Source of the DNA: Polyporus tsugae
Taxonomy: Eukaryota; Basidiomycota; Agaricomycetes; Polyporales; Polyporaceae
Reading direction: 5' to 3'
Length of the DNA: 64,000 nucleotides
NCBI GenBank assembly: GCA_024305745.1
Contig: JAHRBS010000006.1
Coordinates: 870,501 to 934,500 of the forward strand
Shown here: positions 23,833-35,199 of the stretch, in pieces
How positions within the stretch are numbered: position 1 is the first letter of the stretch
Layout: each line of letters starts with the position of its first letter
Translations under genes and position numbers: made by a program
The notes under the pieces: model-generated
What the model was told of the DNA's origin: nothing
Database searches by the model: none
Seen by the model: only the letters and a program-made list of their open reading frames with translations

Positions 23833-26800
23833 TCACCGCAGTGGAATGACCTCGACCGTGAGGCAGTACTCGGACAGCCATACGAGGTAGAAGCCGAGGC
23901 GCAAAAACAGCTCGAGTCCGGTAGGCAGTGTGAGCCTGACGTCTTTCGAGGGCAGGTTCCAATGCCATCCGCCCTCTTCCAGACCCGGGTGCCGTGCGTC
24001 CCAATCCACGATCAGACCCTCGCGCTGAGTGGCGAGTCTAGCGGAGTCATCCTCGGAGCTCCGCCGCGAGGACAAGGCTTCGACGCAGGCTCTGAAAGTC
24101 AAGCACTGCTTCCCATCCGGATCTGCGGATAGGCGGTGAGAGTATTCGACGTGGATCGTGAGGTTGGCGTCAGCGAGCGTGAGGCGACAGCGATCGGGGT
24201 GATCGTCATTGGACCCTTCAAAGTGGACGTCGTATCCCTGCGACTGTAAAGCACGCTGGACATGTCCAGGAAGCGTCAACGTGACGCTGCTGTGGGGTTC
24301 GTCCAGCAAGTACGGCACCTCATAGCAACGGGCATCGGGTTCACCTCGGAAGCCTGAAGACAACCCGTCATGTTCGATGTCGACGAGCAAGTAGTACTCG
24401 GATCGCCATGCCAAGTCCAAGCCGAGGCGTAGCGTCAGCGAGTCTCCAGTCGGCGTGGTGAGGCTAACCCGACGCTGTTCTTGGGTCCACCGCCATGGGT
24501 GCGTCCGCCCCGTCCAGTCCGTCCAACTCACGACATACGGGCCGTCCTGGTACGTCTCGGAGTCATTGCCGGGGACGGAAGATGACTCCAAGTTGACACA
24601 TGCTGCAACTACGAGTTCTTGCCCGTCCAACGGCAGATACCGGGTCTCCCGGAGCGTATGGAAGTAGTTGACGGTGACGGTGAAGCCTGAGTCGACGTTG
24701 GAAATGATGAGGGAGCAGGAATGGGAATGAGAGCTGCCCAGTTTTAGGCCGGGGCCTTCGACATGGACGGAGTACCCGTGCGTTTCTAACGCCGTCCGGA
24801 CGGATCCCAACATAGTCAACATCAAGCCTGTATGTGGCGAGTCGAGCATCACCCTGGGAAGGCCCTCCGTGACGTCTCGCGTAGACCAATTGGAGGTAGA
24901 GGCTCTCGCAACGTCGGTCGCAATCCCGGCCTCCACACGGGTGTGATAATGAGACGGCGCGGTAAGGCCCAAGCCGAGATGCAGCGACGTCGCTTCGTCT
25001 CCAGAATGCGTCAGCAGGTGTACACTCCTCGGCGGAAGAGTCATCGCCCATGGTCTTTCATCAGCCCAGACGGCAGAAGTATACGGCGGTCCCGTAGTCT
25101 GAATCGCGGTTCTCTCCGGGACGTACTCGGAGTCGGGGGAGAAGATCCAAATTCGGGCTTCGATCACCATGGCGTAGCTCTCGACAGGGTACCGCCAACC
25201 TGAACTCGGAGGATGGATGAGTATATGTCGGTATTGAATGTGTATGCCGGACAACCCGTTGAAGAGTGTGAGGGAATGGTAATCAGGAGGGCGCTCGATA
25301 GGGTGGATGCCGAGGACGGTGTACCCATGTGCGCGCAAGGCAGCTCGGGCCCACGTAGAGAGCGTGAGCTTCAGTACAGTGTGCTCCTTATCTAGTCGCC
25401 ATTCGGTGGTGGACGGTTTGGGGTGGGGAAGATAGATGGTTCTGGTCTGCAGCTGCGTACTTGCTGCCCGCGAAGGCAGCCGTGCAAGGATAGAACCTCT
25501 TTGCGGAGGAAGTCGGTCGGATAGCGTGTTTATAGTTCGCTCGAGGTCATCTAGCGAAACTGTGAATATGACTGTGTCAAGGTAGTGGGATCCTGGCGCA
25601 AGGATCTCGTCTGGTATATGGAGGAATTCAACATCAGATTTGGGACGGGTTACGTAGCACAGTCTGCACAGGAGTCGCTCCCGATCGTCAGTGTGCTGGG
25701 ACCCAAGGATGGCGAGGTACCAGGTGTCCACACCGTCCAATCCGATAACGGTGAGTTCCGGGTTGAGAGCATGGAGAGGAAGGAAACATAGTTGTGTGCG
25801 GATACCATAGGGAGTGGGTGTATATTCTTCCAGCGGGAGCTTGAGGGACTCGAAACGCGGCCCAGATGCACAGACAACGTGGCCGTGAGATAAGTCGAAG
25901 GAACGGGGGGATGGTGCAAAAGGTGTCTGGGAGGCGCACGGGCTGATTTTGATCTGGCCGGGCTCCTGGGAAATCGGCAGACACACAGATCCCCAAGCGA
26001 GCAGGCTCTGGTCTGGTATTCGCTGAAGGATCTCCTCCTGCAACCGCCGGAAGGCATACTGGCCCTCTCCATAAAGCGTAGGCATCGTGATCCCGAAGAT
26101 CCCGAGCAACGAGTAGGCCTCATCCTCGACCCGAGTCGCCTCGCGTCTAGATGCCCACCTCATCCGCTCGGCAACACTCTCGTCGGCCAACGCCTTCTCG
26201 TGCGTCAGGATTCCACGGTCAATATGGGTGATCTCCTGGATGAGATCCGTCAAAGTGCCCTTCGTCCCGAGGACCTCCCAGTCCTGAGAGAGAAAGACGA
26301 CCACACGGGGCGCGATGAGCTCCTGGAGTGTCCAAGCGCGCGTGAACCATCGGCTACCCCGAAACTTGGAGCCGTCCGCTCTCACGTCCTCGTTGGGGGG
26401 AACATCTGAAAGGAAGGCATAACAGACTTGCGCATTGCCGTACCAGTTGAACATCGAGTTGATGGCCTCGGACAACTCGGAGCTGCTGGCCTTGTCGATG
26501 CAGGAGGAGTCGATCCAGATGTAACGGTAGCCATCGCGCCGGGCGATCTCGCACGCCCTCCGAATCTTCTCCGACAGCCCAGAATCAGGATCCCAGATGG
26601 AGCGGCGTGTAGGGGATGTCACACGAGATGTGGATATATCCTGAACTGGGCCGGATCCGTTCGGAAGTGGGTCAGAGGAGACCTCGCAGTCCGAAGGAGA
26701 CTGGGACGGAGGATGATAAGGTTGGGCAGGGCGAGAAACTGGAAGGAAACGCTGATCACGCACAGAAATTCTATATCTCTCCTGTATGTTCACGACATCC

Positions 26801-26922
26801 TGGTACGATTTCTCTCGTTTCGGTGCGCGCTCCCAGGTATGGGATAGGATAGCATACAGGGGGATCTTCGACAAGTCGACAATTTCGATAAATTCCCCAG
26901 TCTCCGTGTCGATCAACCGCAT
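23833..26922 (-). CDS. HET-domain protein HET2 with three C-terminal repeat modules
   Basis: Uninterrupted frame of 1029 aa from the ATG at 26922. Residues ~22-290 are a HET domain with its typical blocks: YAILSHTW (23-30), YIWIDSSCIDK (134-144), AWTLQELIAP (196-205) and AYSLLGIFGITMPTLYGEG (269-287). HET domains act in fungal heterokaryon incompatibility and the related cell death, and are thought to resemble TIR-type signalling folds. Residues ~300-500 are the variable region common in basidiomycete HET proteins. From ~517 to the end the protein has three tandem ~150-residue modules (about 517-668, 700-850, 879-1026). Each has an ..AL..(H/Q)GY.V opening and a closing GD.L.L.LGL..; the last two also share (S)EY.L.V. 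No membrane segment or signal peptide. The intact NOSIP homologue lies upstream on the same strand. HET1 is its broken paralogue. Self/non-self function is inferred from family only. Confidence 0.93.
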   Translation of the reverse strand: MRLIDTETGEFIEIVDLSKIPLYAILSHTWERAPKREKSYQDVVNIQERYRISVRDQRFLPVSRPAQPYHPPSQSPSDCEVSSDPLPNGSGPVQDISTSRVTSPTRRSIWDPDSGLSEKIRRACEIARRDGYRYIWIDSSCIDKASSSELSEAINSMFNWYGNAQVCYAFLSDVPPNEDVRADGSKFRGSRWFTRAWTLQELIAPRVVVFLSQDWEVLGTKGTLTDLIQEITHIDRGILTHEKALADESVAERMRWASRREATRVEDEAYSLLGIFGITMPTLYGEGQYAFRRLQEEILQRIPDQSLLAWGSVCLPISQEPGQIKISPCASQTPFAPSPRSFDLSHGHVVCASGPRFESLKLPLEEYTPTPYGIRTQLCFLPLHALNPELTVIGLDGVDTWYLAILGSQHTDDRERLLCRLCYVTRPKSDVEFLHIPDEILAPGSHYLDTVIFTVSLDDLERTINTLSDRLPPQRGSILARLPSRAASTQLQTRTIYLPHPKPSTTEWRLDKEHTVLKLTLSTWARAALRAHGYTVLGIHPIERPPDYHSLTLFNGLSGIHIQYRHILIHPPSSGWRYPVESYAMVIEARIWIFSPDSEYVPERTAIQTTGPPYTSAVWADERPWAMTLPPRSVHLLTHSGDEATSLHLGLGLTAPSHYHTRVEAGIATDVARASTSNWSTRDVTEGLPRVMLDSPHTGLMLTMLGSVRTALETHGYSVHVEGPGLKLGSSHSHSCSLIISNVDSGFTVTVNYFHTLRETRYLPLDGQELVVAACVNLESSSVPGNDSETYQDGPYVVSWTDWTGRTHPWRWTQEQRRVSLTTPTGDSLTLRLGLDLAWRSEYYLLVDIEHDGLSSGFRGEPDARCYEVPYLLDEPHSSVTLTLPGHVQRALQSQGYDVHFEGSNDDHPDRCRLTLADANLTIHVEYSHRLSADPDGKQCLTFRACVEALSSRRSSEDDSARLATQREGLIVDWDARHPGLEEGGWHWNLPSKDVRLTLPTGLELFLRLGFYLVWLSEYCLTVEVIPLR

Positions 26923-27793
26923 CGCTGAGGATACCTACGTCCACGTATTCAGCATTGAATGATGTAGGAACAGAAACCGCACGCACCGTGAAGCAGAGAT
27001 ACGCAAATATAGATAGTAAGGGTGGCCTAGAAGGGCCTTAGGCGATAGGTTCAAGTGCTGGAGGGGCTGGCCGGACAATGGAGAGGACCGCCGTAGTATG
27101 GTGTGAAATGTGTAGGATCGCGCGTGAGGGATATAAAAGAGTCACCAGCATCAAAGACAGATAACATCGTACCCAGCGCGTCCCGGGAGTCGGAGCATTG
27201 GCGTTTGGATATCGATCCTCCGGAACGCGCTACGGTCAGCGCTAAGTAAAATGTTCAGGCCACCTAAACGGCGTTGGTAGCGCGAGTGGGGGGAACCATT
27301 TCTTCGGCACCTGAGCGAAAGCATAGTCCTGCCGATGGAACTGTTAGCATGCGAATGAGTAGTTGACGAATCCACGAAAGAACCGGTGTTGCTGCGAGTC
27401 GCGACAACCCTCAGTGACTCAGAACTTAAGGCGTCTGCCCTTAGATTCATTGCCATACAGTAGCGTGCAGTTAGCACGACGGCGATTTGGTGAACGCGCC
27501 TGCGATGTAATACACTAGGCGTTCGCAAGCTGTGGATGATAGTGCTTCCATATCCGAAGCGTGCAACACGCGCGGTGTTCTATTAAAATACTCCGAGAGC
27601 TCGTCGATAATGCAGACAAGATGGAAAATGATCTGAAGGAAAATAGGCTCATTAATCCAACTGCTCTGAAGGCGCCATACATGGGGATGCTGGGTTCATG
27701 TCCCTACTTCAACATCGGGACTGGGTCATTCCTAAGAATGCGCCACTCGTACACCACATTCGTCCGGACGAAAGCTCACCGGACCGAAGGCAC
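26923..27793. other. HET2 5' region and conserved NOSIP 3' flank
   Basis: 26923-27150 aligns with the HET1 5' flank (10110-10330), so promoter and leader were duplicated with the gene. 27530-27790 aligns with 170-330 and 10840-11100 (the conserved flank 3' of NOSIP copies). No gene of its own can be supported, though the plus-strand stretch KILRELVDNADKMEND looks coding. Confidence 0.5.
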
Positions 27794-29236
27794 TCAGCCT
27801 TGGAAAGCAACGCCTCGCTTCGACGTCTCCGCAAGACCTCCCGCCGCATATCCTGTCCCTGAGACCCAGACTCTCGATCAGCCACCAGCCACCGACAACG
27901 AAATGAGAAACGACCATCCGCACCTTCCCGCGTGAGCGCAATAACGTCCTTCTCACCCAGCTTCACGTCGCACACAATACACTGCTTCGCGGGCGTCACG
28001 AGTGTCTCGGTGCACGTCTTGCAGGTAACGTGTCCGCAAGGTTTCATCACTATCCACACACCGGTCAGTTCGAAGACACGAGGCCCTGAGCGCGATACAC
28101 CGGTGACGCACGATGCATGAGCGTGTTATTTGACAGCTGCTTCTTGCATGACGGGCATATTGGCGGCTGGTCGTCCTCGCGTACCGCCTTGGACTTGGGC
28201 TCCGGGGTCTCCCCATTGGCGGTTGCGGGCGTAGATTCGACGGACTTGGCAGGCATCGTGCTGGATGTCTTGTCGAAGAACCATTTGACTGGGATCATAT
28301 TTTTCCGACTACGGTCTTATTCAGCCTGATTCACTGGCCGGACAAGGAGGAGAGGCGTACGTGAGCGGGTGCGCAGGGTTGGCTCCATGGCATGTCGTCT
28401 GCAGCTTCACGTCCGAGAGCGACGTCGGCGGTCCACTGGACGTGTATGTCGGGGTGAGCGACGGCAGCCAGAAGTCGGGAAGCTTGCTCTTCAAGGCCTC
28501 CGCCTGCTCGCGCTCGATCTGCCGGAGTGCCGCCTCCTCCGCTTCGCGCGTGAGGGCATCCACCGCACTTGAGTCGAAGTCAAACTTGCGTTTCGTGCCC
28601 CGCGCTGCGTCGCGGCTTCAGCATCTCGCAGAACGACCGAGACACCAGAGGGAGGGAGAGGGAGACACACCTTCCGAGGAGTCCGCCTGGCTGGAGGATG
28701 TTGAGACGATAGACGTTCCAGCCAGCCCGAGCTGTCCCTTCTCGAACTCGCGCAACACACGCTCCCTCGCAGCCTCCCGTGCGCGTTCCCGCTCCTCCTC
28801 CGCCTCCTTCTTCATGGCTTCGAGGCGGACTTTCTGCCTTTTAATGTCACTGATTTGCCCGACTGAAACGCAAATGCCCCATTTCGTCAGTCCCATGGTC
28901 GTTTCGCGGCCCACACAAGCCACCAGGTGCATATAGCCACTCTGGCCCCAAGGGAAAAGCGATAGAACGCACCTAGGTCCGTCAAGACGCACTCCTTGCA
29001 GAACAGATGGCCCTTCTGGCACGCCACGGGGTCGCGCGCGCGCTGCAGGCAGAGTGCGCACGCGTCGAAGCGGCGCATCGACTCATTCCCTAGACGTTGC
29101 TACGCGGCTCGCACGTTCGTGAGCAGCGCATAACACAGCGGGAGACACGTACACGCTTCGTGCCGTAGTCGAGCTTCTTGTACTCGGCGTAGGAGAAGAT
29201 GGAGGACGCGGTGTTGTTCTTGCTGTGTTTCGTCAT
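27794..29236 (-). CDS. NOSIP: NOSIP homologue (RING/U-box-type ubiquitin ligase-like), intact copy C
   Basis: Seven exons read in frame from the ATG at 29236: MTKHSKNNTASSIFSYAEYK, then the first zinc-binding region (RRFDACALCLQRARDPVACQ..GHLFCKECV). A long charged helix follows (ISDIKRQKVRLEAMKKEAEEE). Next come KRKFDFDSSAV, LPDFWLPSLTP and NMIPVKWFFDK, then the second zinc-binding region (PICPSCKKQL..LMKPCGHVTCKTC..CIVCD), and finally TGYAAGGLAETSKRGVAFQG before TGA at 27794. This order and the start MTKHSKN are those of the conserved eukaryotic NOSIP family. These are nuclear proteins with a split modified RING/U-box that act as ubiquitin ligases and associate with the spliceosome in other eukaryotes. 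All introns are GT-AG. It is the only intact one of five copies in the window, so it is presumably the functional gene. The name refers to the animal homologue; no nitric oxide link is implied. Confidence 0.9.
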
Positions 29237-29730
29237 CTGGTCGGTCGGTCGGTTTTGGAGGGAGCTAGAAGCGAGTTTCTAGGGTGTATAGAGCAAGGCA
29301 GAGCGATGAAGGGTGGAAACGGCCTTAATGTCGAGTAGATGGAAAAGAGTTGGAGGACGGCCGCCTTGGTGCAATGCAAGGTTCGGTGGAAGCGAGACCT
29401 CAGATGAGCCGCGCAAACGGCAACGCTCAGACACAAGCGTTTGCTCGATAAGTTGGCGGTTGGCCGGAATGCCAGCCTGAGATCGACATAGTCACATACT
29501 TCCACTGACATTCGAATGTCCGTCCAGAAACTGCAACTGAAACATAACATCATAGAAGGGAATGTGTCGCTACTCCAGTGCTCAGCTTGACGTCCATCCT
29601 GGTATCAAATAGTTCAGTTGTCTACAGTACGCATTACGTCGACATAGTCATTCGTTCAGTACCGTTAGCTAATATTTACTCCTCGCCTCTCCCAAAGTCC
29701 ATTATAGGCTACGCAAATCAGTCTGTATCA

Positions 29731-31927
29731 TCAGGTATCCGCGGAGGCAGCCACCTCCAAGCCCGAACTCCACTCAACGACCTTCGGATGGGCCTTGACC
29801 TGGACGCACGCAACCCGTCAACCTCGTATCATAAACCCTGCAGAGATCTTCGAAGCACGCACCTTCTTCGGGTCGAAGCCGAGGACCTGCAGCCCGTCTA
29901 GCGAAGCCGCGCGCGAGAGCGCGACGTAGCTCTGGCCCTTCTCGAACACGCTCCGGAGGTCGATCTTGACGTGCTGGATCGTCTGCCCCTGGCTCTTGTG
30001 TATCGACATCGCCCATGCCAGCACGAGCGGCACCTGTGTCCCAATGCCCCCATCAGCCAACTCGTGCCGACAAGCCACCCAAGCTTGAGCCTCAACCTAC
30101 CTGGACGCGCCGCGCGAGGAGCTTCCCCTCATTGTCCTCGACGCGGAACTCGTCCCGGACGACGAGCACGACCTCCGAGCCTTGCTGGGTCCGGAACTCC
30201 ACAAGTGGATACAACTCATCATCCCTTGGCTTTCCCTTCGCTGACACAGGCTTCACGTCTGCCTGCTCTGCCCCCGCATTCTCCTTATCCGAGAGTGTTT
30301 TCCCGCACAGCGCGACCGGAGTCCGGCCGTCCGCGCCGACCTGCACGTTGCGCACTGCGCCATTCGACTTCGACGACGCGCCGGACTCCTGCGAGCTCGA
30401 TGCGGACGCGGATCCGGACCCCAATCCGGACTTCGGCTTCGCGCCGACCGCGAACCCGTTGAAGGGCTTCACGTCCTTCTCCTGCGATGACGCAGGCGTC
30501 CCGACGCTCGCTGCGCACGACGCGATAGTGTGGAACCCAAGCACGCGCCCGACGCTCCCGTTCACGAGCTTCTCGTCTACGTTCTTGACTAGCATCACTT
30601 GCGCGTCGACCTTAAACGCGAGGCGCGCGGGCACAACCATCTGCTCGAGCATCTTCTGGTGCGTGCCGGTGTCGCACCCGACGTAGGCGTGTACAGATCC
30701 AGGGAGAGCAGCGAGTCGGGTGGTGTTGGCGCGCTCCACCTGTGCTCGCAGCGGGTAAAGCTCCGTTGGTAGGATGCCGGAAGGAAGAGGTGGGAGTGGA
30801 CGCGACAGCGATGTGAAGGTTTGGTGTGCAGACGGGGCGATGTTGCCTTTACGGAGCTCGTTGAGCAGATCGACGAATTCTAGGTGTTTGTGATGAGACC
30901 GGAGGTGGATACAACGGTATGAGCGGACAGGTGGCCTTACGGGTATCTTTCTGTCGGTATACTTCGGTGAGGGTGAGGGTGTGGTCGATGCACTTCTTCC
31001 ACGATTCGCTCTCGAAGGCGAAGAAGGGTTCCACGCCGGACTTAGTAACTGGAGGCAATTGGAAGAAGTCGCCGGTAACAACGAGCTATCGAACAGGCTT
31101 CAACAAGGAGGAATCGCAGCATATATGCGGACACGTTGCGCACCTGAATGCCGCCGAAAGGTCTGTCGGTCTTCTTATTGCGCAGCTGGTCGGCGAGTTT
31201 GGTCAGTGTGTCGAAGAGCTCTCCATCAACCATGGATACTGTGACACGGTGTAAGAAAGGCGCTACCAGCATAGGCGACGGATCCAGGCTGACCTTCGTC
31301 TATGACGAGTACCTTTGTCTCCCTCCATCGCTTGAAAGCAGGCTTGCAGGTCTTGATGCAGCTAATCTGCCGGTCGATATTGTGCATACCAGGGGTTACA
31401 GCACCCCAAGAGTGTATCGTCATACCTTATCCACGTCTCAGAGAACACATGTCATCCGTCACAGGCGGGACACTCACCTCCGATGTTGGACGCGGCCATA
31501 CCAGTACTTGCGGTGACGGAGATTACTGCTTGGTTCTTCGAGTATTTCTTCTTCAGGCCAGCAATGATGGCGCGCAATAGCAAAGACTTTCCAGACCCTT
31601 TGTCACAAAGCATTCAACGACACCGCATGGCAACACGAAGAGTGTAATTGACGTACCCGCGGGGCCGGTGAAGAAGACATTCTTGCCTTCATCGACGACC
31701 ATCTGAAGGACCCGGCGCTGTTCGGTGTTGAGCGCGACAATTTCCATAGATACTTTGCCCTCCTTTGTAGGCGACTTCATCGTCACTTGAGGAGCAAAGA
31801 AGGCGTCGAGGGTCTTGCGTCGCTTGTTGCTTGAATCATCTTGCTTCCCCGCCGCGTCAAGGCCACCAGTGGACTTCCGCTTCCTGGTGTTCGTAGTCGT
31901 GGTGCTCAGCACCGTGCTCCTAGGCAT
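29731..31927 (-). CDS. PIF1: PIF1-family 5'-3' DNA helicase
   Basis: Eight exons from the ATG at 31927, all GT-AG. The basic N-terminus has a nuclear-localisation-like run ([17 protein letters not shown]). [20 protein letters not shown] leads to Walker A GPAGSGKS, whose Gly codon is split by an intron. [19 protein letters not shown] and [16 protein letters not shown] (Walker B) follow. Then [12 protein letters not shown] (motif III), [28 protein letters not shown]-type [19 protein letters not shown], and finally [32 protein letters not shown] and a short last exon ([16 protein letters not shown]). These are the SF1B Pif1 motifs in order. Pif1 unwinds G-quadruplexes and telomeric or mitochondrial DNA and removes telomerase. 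A ~70-residue insert rich in Ser/Gly lies between GFHT and YPLVEFRT. It sits divergently from gene X and is absent from the duplicated A and B units. Confidence 0.92.
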
Positions 31928-32609
31928 CTCTCAGCGCTAATACACGTGTGTGAGCCGATCCCTGTGCGTGAAGGACAGCAACCAGCGAGGGGAAGGGAGA
32001 CGATACGACGTCGGGGGACAGGATCAAGCCACCGGAGGCGGTTCGCAGCCGAGTCGCGTTCGCGCGCTTTATTCCTGTCGCGTCGTGCTCACGTGCTGTG
32101 GATGTTGGTTGCCATCTTATCAGATTAGATGAATAGGGAGGCATCGCGGCATCGGATTCGGTGGTGTGCTCCGTCGTCGGCCTCCTGTCCCAATCAAGGG
32201 ATCTGCACGCCTTCCCTCCAGACTTTACCTTTGCTCTCCTCTGCCTGCCCTAGTCTAAACACACTCATCGTAGCTCCTACTACCCAGAATTTCCCGCCCT
32301 CTGGACTTGTGTCCATTCACGCCTCACCACGGCCGACGCACGGTATCGGAGTCGAGACGCAGGTGAGCATCTCCATTCCCGACGAGGGTTATGTTGCGGC
32401 AGTCATGGTCTTGTCAAGTCATCGACAGCAACAACCAAGGATTACTCGCGAAATTCCACAGTCGTTGACTCTCGAGAGTTCTATCTTGACTGTGCGCGAC
32501 TGTAGGATTCAGACTCCACGTCCTTAGACCTGCCCGTCCCCCGAGACAATCCCCATCCCGTTGAATCTGACATAACCTCTCCTCTCTCGTTTACAGTACC
32601 TTTCTCCAA

Positions 32610-34405
32610 ATGGACGCACTCGGTGACCACGAGCCGAGCACCAGCGCGTCCACTATTCGCGGATTCAGGCCCCTCGACATGGCCGTGCGCTCCGAATCTG
32701 CGCCTGCGCACGACGACCACCATGACTCCCACTCCCCCTTCCGACCCTCGACGCCTCATAGCGCGTTTCAATCCGAGCCCGGCAGCCCTTCCGGCGACTC
32801 TGTTTCGTCCTTTCCATCTGTCGGGTCGTCCTTCCTCTTCTCCTCTGGACCGACCTCGCCGCCCCATCCAGCCCAGCATTCAGAGGGCGAAGACGGCGAT
32901 GAATTAGGCGATTCCACAAGTGGTCTAGTCATCCCTTCGCTCACACTACCTTCCCCTTCTCGCCATCCCACCGTGTACGGCCAAACCCTGGGCGACGTGC
33001 GACTGTTGCTACTCGGACCTAGAGGCGCGGACATGAGTGTGGTTGCCTCGCAACTTGTTGACGACAACGAGGATGTCGTTGAAGTCGGACTCTGGGAGGA
33101 AGACCGTCACGAGGGCGTTAGTACGCGCGGAAAGACGAAGGCGGTCTTGCATGTCTCGACGGACTGGGTCGAGCATAGGGACAGACACGGACTCGAGCAC
33201 GTTGAGCCTGCACGCAATGTGGAAATTGTCGAACTTCCCCCATATGATAGCCATTCCGAGGTACGCCGTCCGCACTCGTTCCAGGCTCTGGTCGCTGACT
33301 TCGTTTAGGTTCAGAGCGTCGTGGAACGCGTCCTTCCAGTGATTCACTATCCTTTCCGCGAAGTCTTGGACATATTGAACCACGACCACCCGCCAAGTGG
33401 TACTCTCGCCCATCTACTTTCGTCGACCTGTTCTCCGCTGTACACTGTTTTGATCATACTCGCGACACCTTGTAAGTCCAATTGTCACTTCCTGAATGAC
33501 ATATAATTCACCCTTTCCCTCCAGCTGCACTTTCACCCATCGAGAGGGCCCTCGTAGAATCCCTTAGCACACATATCCCGATCGTCCTTCTTCCGCCATC
33601 GGGATCGTTACGCTCAGGTGCATCATCACACGACCACACCCGCCGCGCCTCGTCATCCCATCTCTCCGCCTTCCGGCCCACCTCCGTCGCCGCACTCCTC
33701 ACAGGCCTCTTCCGCAACCCCACGACGCTTGCGACCCTCCGCGCGGAAGCGGCGGCGCGTTTCCTCCGCTGGCGTGAGGTCGAGCGCGCCGTCGAACGCG
33801 TCCGCTGGAGTGCCGAGACGTCCCGACCCTCCACATCGGACCAGCGCAGTGCCATGGCTCGCGCAAGCGATAGCAACTACCACGTCGATGGAGGGCGTCA
33901 CCCGAACGCGAAGGCGGAGTGGTTCGACAAGCAGGCGTGGGAGGCGCAGTGGGACCCGCAGGACTCGCTCTCGCGCGAGGTTGCGCTCCACCTGCGACGG
34001 CGGTCCGAGCCTCCGCGGCGCGCCAGCCCGTTGTGCCGCCGCTCGACCGTCGGGCAGCGGCAGCCGTCCTCCTATCGCTCGGCGGCAACCGATCCAGAAG
34101 AGAAGAGCCTCATCACGCCTCCGTGTAGCACGGCCTTCGACCCGCTGCATCTCCCGTCGCTCGTCGTGTTCTCGTTCTCGCTGCTGGGAGCTTTGCGGAC
34201 ACGCGTTGCGCGTTCGCTCGGGTGGAGGTCAGGCGAGGACGTAGGTAGGCAGAGAGCCTCCCCCGCGCACGTGGCGAGCAAGGAGGCGCGTCGCGAGGAG
34301 GGCGCAGGCCGTGGCATCAGATACACATTCGGCCTGGGGATCGCGCTCGTCAGCGCGTTCTGCGCGGGGGTGGGCATCGGGCTCGTCGCTGTGACGCGTT
34401 TCTGA
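32610..34405 (+). CDS. Gene X: tail-anchored protein with a degenerate P-loop GTPase-like core
   Basis: Three exons (32610-33260, 33309-33471, 33525-34405) give 564 aa. A Ser/Pro/His-rich disordered N-terminus (~residues 1-110) is followed by alternating hydrophobic strands resembling a Ras/septin-type fold: DVRLLLLGPRGADMS (P-loop position, but without the GKS/T), NVEIVELPPYD (Walker B/DxxG position) and YTVLIILATPSALSPIERALVESL..HIPIVLLPP. A long basic, Arg-rich stretch follows, including WFDKQAWEAQWD. The C-terminus is a single hydrophobic helix (about 541-563, FGLGIALVSAFCAGVGIGLVAV), implying insertion by the tail-anchor route. Nucleotide binding is doubtful because the Lys of the P-loop is missing. 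The GTPase-like reading is inference; I do not recognise a named family. Two broken copies of its last exon occur at 1.0-1.85 and 13.6-14.4 kb. Confidence 0.78.
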
Positions 34406-35199
34406 ACCATTGCTGCTGTATAGTTATCTCGCGTGCTCTGCGAGACCCGAGCATCCTGCGGTGTTGATCCACCGATCATTTCTCCCTCTCCCTTTTCTCG
34501 CTGTGTTTCTTCTGTTCACTCACGTTTCCATTGGTTTTTTCTTGACATGAACGACCCCTGCACGACCAGAACTCTTCTATCCCTGCATTGTTGTATGTTG
34601 TCACTGTATGCACGACATGTACACGAACGCTTCTCTGACGTCCTACATACTCACTACCATCATCTTGTCATCACTTGTATCTAGTAGGAACTATCCTGCG
34701 CTTCACCGTGCTCTGGAGTCTTCATCTTGTGAGGCGATGAACATGGATTTCCAAGGCCTTTCTTCCCTGCCTAATACACTGGTGACAGTGTAGCAACTGG
34801 CGATGAACCTCAATCTCCGTGGGGTGATATGCTACCGCGGCGAGCAAGACCCAACGTTTCAGCTGTTCAGGTGCAAAGTGAGGCATCGTTCGACCCGAGG
34901 CCGCCTCGATAACCGACGTGCACCCGCTCCCCGCGAATCATCTTCACGCCCGCGCACTGCATACGCGGGGTTCGCGCCTTCACATGAGACTCTGAGCGGC
35001 GCGCCACGGCATGCTATCCGCAATCGACTCATCGCGAAGCAGCGAATGAAGGATATAAAGCCTGAGGTCGAGCGAAGGTCATTCACAGGTCACTCACCAG
35101 CTCCTACAGTGACTCCCCGTATTCTCCCCCCCCCCCCCGGCCTTCCCACCTCCGCCTCTTCGCATCCTGACCCCCTCGCCTCCGCACCTGCGCACAAAC
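34406..35199. other. Gap: 3' region of gene X and 5' region of the next gene
   Basis: No gene recognised. Contains a run of about 13 C at 35128-35140 just upstream of the next start codon. Confidence 0.5.

Noticed and set aside
27129..27140. TATAAAAG as the HET2 TATA box
   Set aside because: It reads as a TATA box on the plus strand, whereas HET2 is on the minus strand; distance also exceeds 200 bp.
33508..34150. Long minus-strand frames opposite gene X
   Set aside because: GC-rich shadow frames; the plus strand has the spliced gene with exact phases.
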